A stretch of 64,000 nt of DNA, taken from Engelhardtia mirabilis (GTDB lineage Bacteria > Planctomycetota > UBA1135 > GCA-002686595). The translations under genes were made by a program, and so were the position numbers. Below, piece after piece: positions 57,406 through 64,000 of the stretch (position 1 is the stretch's first letter; every line of letters starts with the position of its first letter). The notes under the pieces are model-generated. The model did no database searches and was not told where the DNA came from. It saw only the letters and a list, made by a program, of their open reading frames with translations. Location of the stretch: the NCBI RefSeq assembly GCF_007748095.1, contig NZ_CP036287.1:2480001-2544000 (forward strand), given 5' to 3'.

Positions 57406-58779
57406 ATGCTGCGCCTGATCCAGTCCCTGCCGCTGATCCTTGTCCTCGCCTCGCCGCCGTCCGCGGTCAGCCGCGACAACCCCACGACCCCGACCGCCGC
57501 GAGCGCTTGCCTCGTCGGTCCGTCCGCCGCCGAGACCGACTACGCCGCCGACATCGACTTCGCCCTCGACCAACTCGAGCAGCAGTGTGGCCACTTCTTC
57601 GACCTCAAGCAGATCGACTGGAAGAAGGTCTCCAAGCAGTTCAAGAAGGAGGCCAAGGACGTCGAGACGGATCAGCAACACCTCGTGCTCCTGGTGCGCC
57701 TGTTGGCGCGGCTCGAGGACGGTCACGCACAGGTGCGGCCCCTGCCCGCCGGCGAGGACGTGCGTTGGCCGGAAGAGCCGGAGCGGACCGGCCCAGGCAT
57801 CTTCTTGTGCGAGTCGGGCGGCAAGGTCTACCTCAAGAACGTCTGGAACGACGCGGCAGACCTGGGCCTCGAGCCGGGCATGGAGGTGGTCGCGATCGAC
57901 GGCGTGAAGGCCGGCAAGTGGCTCGACGGGCGCGTCGAGACGCTCTCGGACACGCTCAGCTTCTCCACCGACCATCAAGCGCGCTTCTACGCCATGCACC
58001 AGGGACTGGCCCAGGAAGTCGGCACGCGGATGGACGTCGAGCTCAAGACTCTCGAGCGCAAGAAGAAGCAGCGCACCATCACCTACCGCAAGTCCAACCC
58101 GACCCCCTGGGGCCCGGCCTTCTACCCCGAGGGCCTGAAGTCGACCGATGACCTCAACTACGGCCTCTTGCCCTCGGGCCACGGCTACGTCCAGGTGCGG
58201 CGTTGCAAGGACACGGTCGTGGAGCAGATGGACACGGCCCTGGCGGCCCTCGGGCAGGTGCCCGGTCTCGTGCTCGACTTCCGCGGCAACTCCGGCGGCG
58301 GCTTCGACCACGAGCAGCTCCTGGGCCGCTTCGTCCCCGAGGGCTACACCCTCGAGCACGCCAAGCCCCAGGGCTCGACGGGCGCGAACCAGTACGGCGG
58401 CCCGATCGTCGTCATCGTCGACGCCACCTGCCGCAGCGCTGGGGAGACAGGCGCCGGCATGTTCAAGGAGGACGGCCGCGCCTACATGATCGGCGAGAGC
58501 CCGACCGCCGGCATGAGCTCGAGCAAGACCACCATCGACTTGCCCTCGGGCCTCTTCTCGCTCTACGTCTCGGTCGCCTCCAACAAGGGCCGCTTCAACG
58601 ATGGCCGCGGGATCGAGGGCATCGGCGTGATCCCCCACGAGCTGGTCGAGTACGACCCCGAGGACCTCGCCGAGTCCCGCGACACCCTGATCGAGCGCGC
58701 GGCGGCGCTACTCGACGACTTCCCCCAGCGCGAGGTGTCCTACGACCCGAAGGACGCGGGCTGGGAGCATGGAGGCTAG
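57406..58779 (+). CDS. exported S41-family (tail-specific) peptidase
   Basis: The 457 residues carry a signal sequence (LIQSLPLILVLASPPSAVS). A helical N-terminal region (LVRLLARLEDGHAQVRPLP) is typical of Tsp/CtpA proteins. A PDZ-like module follows (LGLEPGMEVVAIDGVKAGKWL, about 153-173), then the peptidase core VPGLVLDFRGNSGGGF (about 285-300). The serine is Ser344 in VDATCRSAGE, and Lys374 in SSSKTTIDL is the likely general base. Family members cut unstructured C-termini or process exported proteins. It is cotranscribed with the HEAT-like protein, which could be an adaptor. The end is 103 bases from the convergent HNH gene. Confidence 0.88.
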   Translation: MLRLIQSLPLILVLASPPSAVSRDNPTTPTAASACLVGPSAAETDYAADIDFALDQLEQQCGHFFDLKQIDWKKVSKQFKKEAKDVETDQQHLVLLVRLLARLEDGHAQVRPLPAGEDVRWPEEPERTGPGIFLCESGGKVYLKNVWNDAADLGLEPGMEVVAIDGVKAGKWLDGRVETLSDTLSFSTDHQARFYAMHQGLAQEVGTRMDVELKTLERKKKQRTITYRKSNPTPWGPAFYPEGLKSTDDLNYGLLPSGHGYVQVRRCKDTVVEQMDTALAALGQVPGLVLDFRGNSGGGFDHEQLLGRFVPEGYTLEHAKPQGSTGANQYGGPIVVIVDATCRSAGETGAGMFKEDGRAYMIGESPTAGMSSSKTTIDLPSGLFSLYVSVASNKGRFNDGRGIEGIGVIPHELVEYDPEDLAESRDTLIERAAALLDDFPQREVSYDPKDAGWEHGG

Positions 58780-58881
58780 TGTCCTGGATCAGCAATTCGG
58801 CGTCACTTCCCGGGCTCCGATCGCCCCTGGCGTCGCCAGCGCCTCCTCCGAGGATCGCAGCGAGTACGCGTCGTCGGCGCG

Positions 58882-60339
58882 CTATCCAGGGAGCTCGAGC
58901 AGACCGGACAGGTCTGACATGAAGTGGCGGTGCGGGCGCGGGATGAGGCGAATCTGTTCCCGCTGGCGCGTCGCTTGGCGCAGTCCGGCGCTCTTGGGGC
59001 GGTAGGGACGGTCGAGTAGCGCGCCCCTTGACCTCGGTGGAGTGCCCCCGTCGCTGCGGGTCCGGAGGATTCCTAGCCGACGACCGGCGTCGAGTAGGTA
59101 GCGCCAGTAGACATCATCGTTCTTGACGCGGCTCGAAGCGTGTATCGCTGTCTGGATCAAGCCTCGGGCTCGCTGGACTCGCTCGACTTCGCTGGTGACG
59201 CTCGAACGCAAGACGGACTCTGCCGCTTGGAATCCGGTGAGCGCCGCATTCCAAACGTCGCCGATTTCCATCAGCTCGAGAGCGCCCGCTTCCAGACGCT
59301 CGGCCGACTCGCCGAAGGAGCCGAGCTGGAACAGGGTATGGGCCACATTGAGTGTTCGGCGAACCTCGGGCAGGGCCCCCTGTCCCTCGACGCGATTGGC
59401 GACGGACTCGGATCTCGAGACCAGGGAGCTCGCGCTGGGGCGGAGCCCTCTTGGGTAGCTGGACCAACGAGCGACATCGCGTAGATGAATGAAGGCGTCG
59501 AGGTGGACGAGCGTTCGCTCACCATCTACTCCGATCAGTCGCAGTTCGTCCCGCAGGTCGTCCAGTTGCCCCATCCGGACGAAGGCCTTGGATGCGCGTC
59601 CAGACGTCATCAAGTGGTTCGCGAGCTCTGTCGTCCGCTTGGTGCGAATCAGAGTCTTGAAACGAAGAGAGAGCGGAGCCCGGTCCACGTAGCAGATGCT
59701 CTCCTCGGTCAGCCCCACGGCCAGGCTCATGTCGCCGAACATCTGGGCTGCCTGCGCGGCGATCGAGAAGGCTCCTGCGAGTTCGATGTCATCGTCTTGG
59801 TCCGTTGCTCGGAGGAGCCCCCGAGCGGCTCGCCACGCCTCGGCAGCCTTACCCTGCGCCAGGAAGATCTCCGCCTCCTCGGCCAACAGGCTCGGCCCTC
59901 CAGGAAAGCGAGCCTTCAGTTGCCAGATCTCTGAGCGAAGGTTGCCTCGTGGCTCGGCGTGGATCGCGCTAGCGATCGCGATGCGCTCGTACTCCGCCGT
60001 GGGAAGGGCCTCGCCCGGTCGACCACGAACATCGTCGAGGGCGAAGCGCAGGCGTTCGCGGCCATCGGTGCAATCGAATTCGCGGTGGTGTGGGAGACAC
60101 AGGATGAAGACGTTCTCCGGGTCCGTGGCGCCACCCTGGGACCAGGCGCAGAAGTGTGCCTCCTCGATCTGGAAGTCGACGGGCAGAGCGGCCGATTCGC
60201 CATTGAAGCGCGCCTCGCGCAGGCACTCGAAGCATCGCCCGCCATCCCGCTTCAACACCTCGCGGCGCTCGGCTCCATTGAGGCGGCGCTTGATCGGCCT
60301 CGGTCCCGCTGAATTGTCGGTATCGCTTCTCGATCGCAT
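58882..60339 (-). CDS. HNH endonuclease domain fused to a long helical-repeat region
   Basis: ATG at 60339 gives 485 residues. The N-terminal 95 residues are an HNH nuclease. There is a zinc pair Cys36/Cys39, His62 in IEEAHF, Asn76 in ENVFIL, and Cys81/His84-His85 in ILCLPHH. The remaining ~390 residues are helical, with TPR-like pairs such as AAEAWRAARGLLRA and LFQLGSFGESAERLEAGALELMEIGD. I do not know this combination as a named family. No ribosome site is obvious, and an alternative GTG at 60393 exists. GC and third-position bias are lower than in neighbours, and the gene has no obvious partner. Both facts fit a transferred gene, possibly from a defence or mobile context, but no other mobile marker is seen. 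Confidence 0.75.
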   Translation of the reverse strand: MRSRSDTDNSAGPRPIKRRLNGAERREVLKRDGGRCFECLREARFNGESAALPVDFQIEEAHFCAWSQGGATDPENVFILCLPHHREFDCTDGRERLRFALDDVRGRPGEALPTAEYERIAIASAIHAEPRGNLRSEIWQLKARFPGGPSLLAEEAEIFLAQGKAAEAWRAARGLLRATDQDDDIELAGAFSIAAQAAQMFGDMSLAVGLTEESICYVDRAPLSLRFKTLIRTKRTTELANHLMTSGRASKAFVRMGQLDDLRDELRLIGVDGERTLVHLDAFIHLRDVARWSSYPRGLRPSASSLVSRSESVANRVEGQGALPEVRRTLNVAHTLFQLGSFGESAERLEAGALELMEIGDVWNAALTGFQAAESVLRSSVTSEVERVQRARGLIQTAIHASSRVKNDDVYWRYLLDAGRRLGILRTRSDGGTPPRSRGALLDRPYRPKSAGLRQATRQREQIRLIPRPHRHFMSDLSGLLELPG

Positions 60340-60821
60340 GTTCGGCAGATCCGTTCTCGCGCGAAGTCGATCCAAGGCATTGCCGTAGGTCACCGTCGCC
60401 GGCGCTTCGTCTGTCGGACAGCGTCGCACGGGCCGGACCGGATCGTCGAGTGTCAGACTGCCGTCAAAGTGCGGTTTTCGCCGCCACTGACGGGCGCGGC
60501 CGGGCGGAGCGCTCCACCGACCGGCGAGGACGCCCCACTCACCTGGGAGAAGCCCTCGTTGGATCGATCCTCGAGATGGCCAAGGCCACCGGAAAGGTGC
60601 CTGGAACGAGCGCCCGACCGCCCTTGAGATGGTCTGGCCCTGTTGGTGGCAGCGCGGATTTCGAGCGGGATCACCGGTGGGAGCCGACAGAGCCCTCCCC
60701 GGAACGCGGAGGCCTTCAGGTCGCGCGTCTCGATCGGGCGTGGGCGGACGGAATGGTGCAGCGCTGGCTGCCGAGTGCTCGCAGGGGCGCTCTTGTGCCA
60801 ATCGAGTAGCGGGCGAGGCTG
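60340..60821 (-). other. gene-free upstream region of the HNH gene
   Basis: About 480 bases in which I support no gene. A plus-strand frame at 60450-60809 and the open minus frame continuing upstream of the HNH gene both lack coding signature and ribosome sites. The segment has the lower GC of the HNH island. Composition returns to normal at the DoxX-like gene. It presumably contains the HNH promoter. Confidence 0.45.
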
Positions 60822-61247
60822 TCAGGGGCGACGGGCAACCAGGCCCAGGAATGCCCGCCATTCGCACAGGAGCAAGAACACGGCCAGGCCGACCACGCCC
60901 AGGAACATCGGCTCCATCAGGCCTTCGCCGCCGGTGATGAACACATGGAAGGCGACGATGTTCACGATGATCGGGCACAGGATCAACAGACCCAGCCGGC
61001 GCAGGCGCGGGATCATCACCAGCGCTCCGCCGGCGACCTCGCAGACCTTGACGAAGGCCATGTAGCCGGTCGGGACCATGGCGCCCATGAACAGGGCCAT
61101 GGGGGAGCCCTCGGGCGGGTCGGGTTGCTCCGGGACCATGTCCAGGAGGAAGGTCAGGCCGGCCGCGAGGAAGGCGAGGCCGAGCAGGACGCCGGCGATG
61201 GCCGGGACGACGGAGGTGAGCTTGGTGCTCTTGTTGGCTTTGGACAT
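60822..61247 (-). CDS. DoxX-like membrane protein
   Basis: ATG at 61247 gives 141 residues with four hydrophobic helices. The first (VVPAIAGVLLGLAFLAAGLTFLLDMVP) ends in a proline-rich periplasmic loop PEQPDPPEGSP. The next, GYMAFVKVCEVAGGALVMIPRLRRLGLLIL, carries the K-x-x-E-x-x-G-G-x-(A/L)-(L/V) pattern of the DoxX-like superfamily. It is not closely similar to the DoxX protein at 5151. Function is unknown; relatives occur with redox or thiosulfate enzymes. It stands 96 bases after the PhoD gene end on the same strand. Confidence 0.75.
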   Translation of the reverse strand: MSKANKSTKLTSVVPAIAGVLLGLAFLAAGLTFLLDMVPEQPDPPEGSPMALFMGAMVPTGYMAFVKVCEVAGGALVMIPRLRRLGLLILCPIIVNIVAFHVFITGGEGLMEPMFLGVVGLAVFLLLCEWRAFLGLVARRP

Positions 61248-61342
61248 GGGGTTGGGGCCGATGGGGAGCATCGCTCGCCAGCGCAGCGTCGACAGGGTAC
61301 GCCCCGGGTGGCCGCGCATCACCGGGTCGCCGCGCGCGCCGG

Positions 61343-63439
61343 CTACCGGACGCCACCGTGGCGGAGCGGCGGCGCAAGGGTCGACAACGGAACGTCCTCG
61401 CGCAGGCGCCGGCCGTCCTCGGCAGTCGCGGTCAAGCTCACCAGGGGATCCGGGCGCTCCCAGTCGATCTCGACCAGCCCCCAGTTGGCGACCCAGAGCG
61501 GCGAGCCGACGCGGTGGGGGTTCTCGATCTGGGTGAACTCCCAGCCCTGGTTCATGCCGCTGGAGGTCAACTCGAACAGGGGGTAGCCGACGCCGGAGTC
61601 CCAGGGATCGACGCGGCTCAGTTCGGCCCAGTGGGTGTCGCCCGAGAGCAGCACCACGCCACCGGCGCCGCTTTCGCGGATCGTGTGGAGGAGGCGTTGG
61701 CGCTCCAGGGGCATCATCGCCCAACCCTCCCAGTGGCAACCCTCCGAGAGGGCCTGCAGGCTGGTGCCGATCAGCCGCACGCGCGCCGGGGTCCGCAGTT
61801 GCTCTTCGAACCAATGCCACTGCTCCTCGCCGAGCATGGTGGCGCCGGGGTCCAGGTTCGGCGCGTAGCCGCCGGGGTGCCCGTCGCCGCGGGCGGGACC
61901 CTCGTGGCGTCTGACCCAGGGCGACTTGAAAGTGCGCAGGTCGAGCAGGATCACCTGCACCGAGCGCTCCGGCGGGCCGAAGGTCCACGAGCCGTAGACG
62001 CCCTCTCGCGCTCGCCGCGGGGAGTCGGCCGGGACGTCGAAGTGCGCGAACATGATCTCCTTGGAGTCGCGCTTGCGCGGATAGCTCGCGCCGCCGTCGT
62101 CCTGTCCGAGGTCGTGGTCGTCCCAGGTGGCCAGGACCCGGGTCCCGGCTCGCAGGGCCGCATACCCGGGCTGCGCCGCGAGCAGGGCGTACTGGGCGCG
62201 CAGGTGGTTCATGTCGACGGTGTCGCCGTAGACGTTGTCGCCCAGGAACAGGAACAGGTCCGGGTTCGCGGCCACGACGTGGTCCCACAGGGGCGTGGGC
62301 CGGCGCTGGTCGTTGCAGGAGCCGAAGGCGATGCGCGACAGGGCGCGCGGATCGACGACGTCGGGCTCGATTGCCGGGGCGCTCAACTCGTCGAGGAACA
62401 GGCGCCGTCGCATCAGCACGCCGCCGTCGCCCGCGTCTCGAACGGACAGCTCCACGTGGGGGCGCTCGGCGTCGAAGTCGATCTCGACCAGGCCGAAGTT
62501 CGGGCCGAACCACTGATCGCCCAGGCGCAGGCCGTTGCGCTCGGGCGCCCAGGTGCGCGACTGGTTGAGCGCGCTCGAGGTGACGTCGAACAGCGCATAG
62601 CCCGCGTCGAGCCCGTCGCGCTGCGTGGGCAGCACCGAGAGCTCGGCCGCGTGCCGGTCTCCGGAGAGGAAGACCACGCCCTTTGCCCCCGTGGCGGCCA
62701 GGAGGCGATTCATGCGCCGGCGCTCGTGGGGGAAGTTGCCCCAGTTCTCGCCACCGCTCTCGTGCGCGACGAACTGGATCGAGGAGCCGATCAGGCGCAG
62801 CTCGGCGGGTTCGCGCAGTTGCTGCTCCAGCCAGGTCCACTGGGTCTCGCCCAGCAGCGTTCCCTCGCCATCGGGGCCCGCCTGGTAGGGCGCTGCCCAC
62901 TTCCATTCCTCCAGCGGGCCTTCATTGCGGGTCAAGGAAGTGCGGTGGTAACGGGTGTCGAGCACGATCACCTGCACTCGCTCGCCGGGAGGACCGAAGA
63001 CCCGGGCGTGGTAGACGCCCTCCCGCGCACGGCGTGGCGAGTCGTCGCCCACGCCGAGGAAGTCCAGGAGCGCCGTTTGGGACTGGGCCTTGATCGGGAA
63101 CTCGGCTCCGGCGTCGTCGCGCCCGTAGTCGTGGTCGTCCCACGTGGCGAGGAGCTCCACCCGTTCGCGCAGCCCTGCGAAAACCGCAATCGCCGCCAGC
63201 CGGGCCCAGGCCGCGGCCAGCTCGCTCGCATCGTCGCTGTCGGCGTAGACGTTGTCTCCCAGCAGCACCAAGAGGTCAGGCTCGGCTGCCGCGATGGTCG
63301 ACCAGACCTCGGCAGGACCCTCCAGGCGATAGCAGGAGCCGAATGCGATGCGCCGCGGTCCTTCGTGACCGACGCTCTCGGCGATCGAGGCGCCCTGGGG
63401 GAGGAGCGCGCAGAGGGTGACGAGCAGGAGCTGCAGCAT
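61343..63439 (-). CDS. tandem double PhoD-like metallophosphatase
   Basis: The 698 residues have a short signal sequence (LQLLLVTLCALLPQ). Two full PhoD-like phosphodiesterase/phosphatase domains are fused in one chain. Each begins with IAFGSC and repeats the metal-ligand series: GDNVYAD / GDNVYGD, LATWDDHDYGRDD / LATWDDHDLGQDD, VIVLDTRYHR / VILLDLRTFK, and SGDRHAAELS / SGDTHWAELS. Both series look complete, so both sites may be active. Single-domain family members of about 350-550 residues are the norm. These enzymes act on phosphate esters or teichoic-acid-like polymers outside the inner membrane. The preceding DUF819 gene on the same strand ends 12 bases before its start. Confidence 0.88.
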   Translation of the reverse strand: MLQLLLVTLCALLPQGASIAESVGHEGPRRIAFGSCYRLEGPAEVWSTIAAAEPDLLVLLGDNVYADSDDASELAAAWARLAAIAVFAGLRERVELLATWDDHDYGRDDAGAEFPIKAQSQTALLDFLGVGDDSPRRAREGVYHARVFGPPGERVQVIVLDTRYHRTSLTRNEGPLEEWKWAAPYQAGPDGEGTLLGETQWTWLEQQLREPAELRLIGSSIQFVAHESGGENWGNFPHERRRMNRLLAATGAKGVVFLSGDRHAAELSVLPTQRDGLDAGYALFDVTSSALNQSRTWAPERNGLRLGDQWFGPNFGLVEIDFDAERPHVELSVRDAGDGGVLMRRRLFLDELSAPAIEPDVVDPRALSRIAFGSCNDQRRPTPLWDHVVAANPDLFLFLGDNVYGDTVDMNHLRAQYALLAAQPGYAALRAGTRVLATWDDHDLGQDDGGASYPRKRDSKEIMFAHFDVPADSPRRAREGVYGSWTFGPPERSVQVILLDLRTFKSPWVRRHEGPARGDGHPGGYAPNLDPGATMLGEEQWHWFEEQLRTPARVRLIGTSLQALSEGCHWEGWAMMPLERQRLLHTIRESGAGGVVLLSGDTHWAELSRVDPWDSGVGYPLFELTSSGMNQGWEFTQIENPHRVGSPLWVANWGLVEIDWERPDPLVSLTATAEDGRRLREDVPLSTLAPPLRHGGVR

Positions 63440-63451
63440 GGTGCTAGTGGA

Positions 63452-64000
63452 TCAGCCGACCGTCGCGCCGCCCAGCACATGGCTCCCGACGACCATCCCC
63501 AGGAAGGTCCCGGTCGCCGTGCCGAGGCTGCCGACCAGGATCGCCGGCAGGACCAGGTCGGACCGCCCCAGGCTGCGCGCCAGGGCCAGGGCGCTGGACC
63601 CGCCGCCGACGCCCGCCTGACTGGCGACCGAGGCCAGCTCGGGCGCGATGCCGAACAGGCGTGCGGCGCCGAAGACCAGCACTCCGTGCACCGCCAGGGT
63701 GATCGAGACGAACAGCAGCATCTGCGGAGCGAGCGCGCCGAGGGAAGCCAGGGCGTTCAGGTCGCACAGGGCTCCGATGGTGGCCAGGAACAGGTAGACC
63801 GCGAACATGCCCAGGACGCGCGTGCCCTTGATGCGACCGATGGCCGGAACCTGGGCCAGTAGCAGGGCGATCAGGGTCAAGATCAAGTTGGGATGCAGGT
63901 GGACGATGTCCCGGACGTCGAGCTGAAGCGAGATCGCGCGCGACGCGGCCAGGGCCCCCAGTCCCAGGCCGAGGGCGAGGCCCAGGTCGATCGGATGCAA
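63452..64000 (-). CDS. DUF819-family membrane protein, C-terminal part (5' end outside window)
   Basis: About 183 residues are present and the frame is open to the right edge, so the N-terminus lies outside. At least five hydrophobic helices are visible. They end in a Gly-rich pair SVASQAGVGGGSSALALARSLGRSDLVLPAILVGSLGTATGTFLGMVVG. The motif G-G-(P/S)-(S/A)-(T/S)-A-x-A-x-A-x-x-x-x-x-x-L-x-x-P-(G/A)-x-L-x-G and the final L-G-x-A-x-G-T-(Y/F)-L-G helix are characteristic of DUF819 (predicted membrane transporters). The substrate is unknown. It is followed 12 bases later by the PhoD-like gene, so the two are likely cotranscribed. Confidence 0.75.
   Translation of the reverse strand: MHPIDLGLALGLGLGALAASRAISLQLDVRDIVHLHPNLILTLIALLLAQVPAIGRIKGTRVLGMFAVYLFLATIGALCDLNALASLGALAPQMLLFVSITLAVHGVLVFGAARLFGIAPELASVASQAGVGGGSSALALARSLGRSDLVLPAILVGSLGTATGTFLGMVVGSHVLGGATVG

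Noticed and set aside
60450..60809. A 119-codon plus-strand ORF in the HNH upstream region
   Set aside because: Composition is Arg/Gly/Pro shadow-like, with no start signal and no recognisable domain.

Overview
The window is high-GC DNA (very high GC at third codon positions) from a Gram-negative-type bacterium with lipoproteins, Tat and Sec exports and many short stop/start overlaps (ATGA, GTGA, TTGA). The gene content suggests a member of Planctomycetota or a close relative. The clues are the MoxR / DUF58 / BatA-type vWA block with an embedded ABC transporter, FG-GAP and beta-helix secreted proteins, tandem YHS-domain proteins, PhoD-like and S41 hydrolases, and DUF4013. This assignment is inference; no rRNA or other phylogenetic marker is present. 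No tRNA, rRNA, CRISPR array, insertion sequence or prophage gene was recognised.

Layout. 1-5.6 kb: the end of a probable KAP-type NTPase, a CcoS-like small membrane protein, an LtaS-like phosphoglycerol transferase, a DUF4013 membrane protein, a hidden small membrane ORF and a DoxX protein. 5.7-18.2 kb: one functional block. A coiled-coil membrane protein interrupted by an in-frame TGA, MoxR ATPase, a large membrane protein, an ABC ATPase/permease pair and DUF58 run rightwards. They meet two overlapping leftward BatA/vWA genes. 18.4-23.5 kb: a His-rich lipoprotein, an alpha/beta hydrolase, SanA, and a lower-GC FG-GAP gene with long flanks. 23.5-32.3 kb: glycine dehydrogenase (GcvP), an SGNH hydrolase, a second ABC ATPase/permease pair and two YHS proteins carrying three YHS units. 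32.3-37 kb: a heterodimeric ABC exporter with one degenerate ATP site. It is preceded by a 42-codon ORF and a strong intrinsic terminator that look like an attenuator. 37-40.7 kb: lipoproteins and Asd.

40.7-55.2 kb: a glycan-utilisation block. Leftward: GH20 hexosaminidase, GH38 alpha-mannosidase and a secreted beta-helix protein. Rightward: a Tat-type sugar-binding protein, an ATP-grasp-like protein, two sugar permeases, a CBM9-like protein and a GH2 beta-mannosidase. The three enzyme classes match the three linkages of the N-glycan core (Man-alpha, Man-beta-GlcNAc, GlcNAc-beta). They lack signal peptides, so the likely picture is uptake of oligosaccharides followed by cytoplasmic hydrolysis. 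The importer has no ATPase gene in the window.

55.2-64 kb: a SenB-like (TIGR04348) glycosyltransferase whose otherwise full-length frame is broken by one TGA, a HEAT-like protein, an S41 peptidase, an HNH nuclease fused to a helical region, a DoxX-like protein, a tandem double PhoD-like phosphatase and the end of a DUF819 membrane protein.

The best candidates for something undescribed are the putative leader-peptide attenuator of the ABC exporter (36.06-36.36 kb), the two internal TGA codons (6933-6935 and 56113-56115), and the HNH-helical protein.
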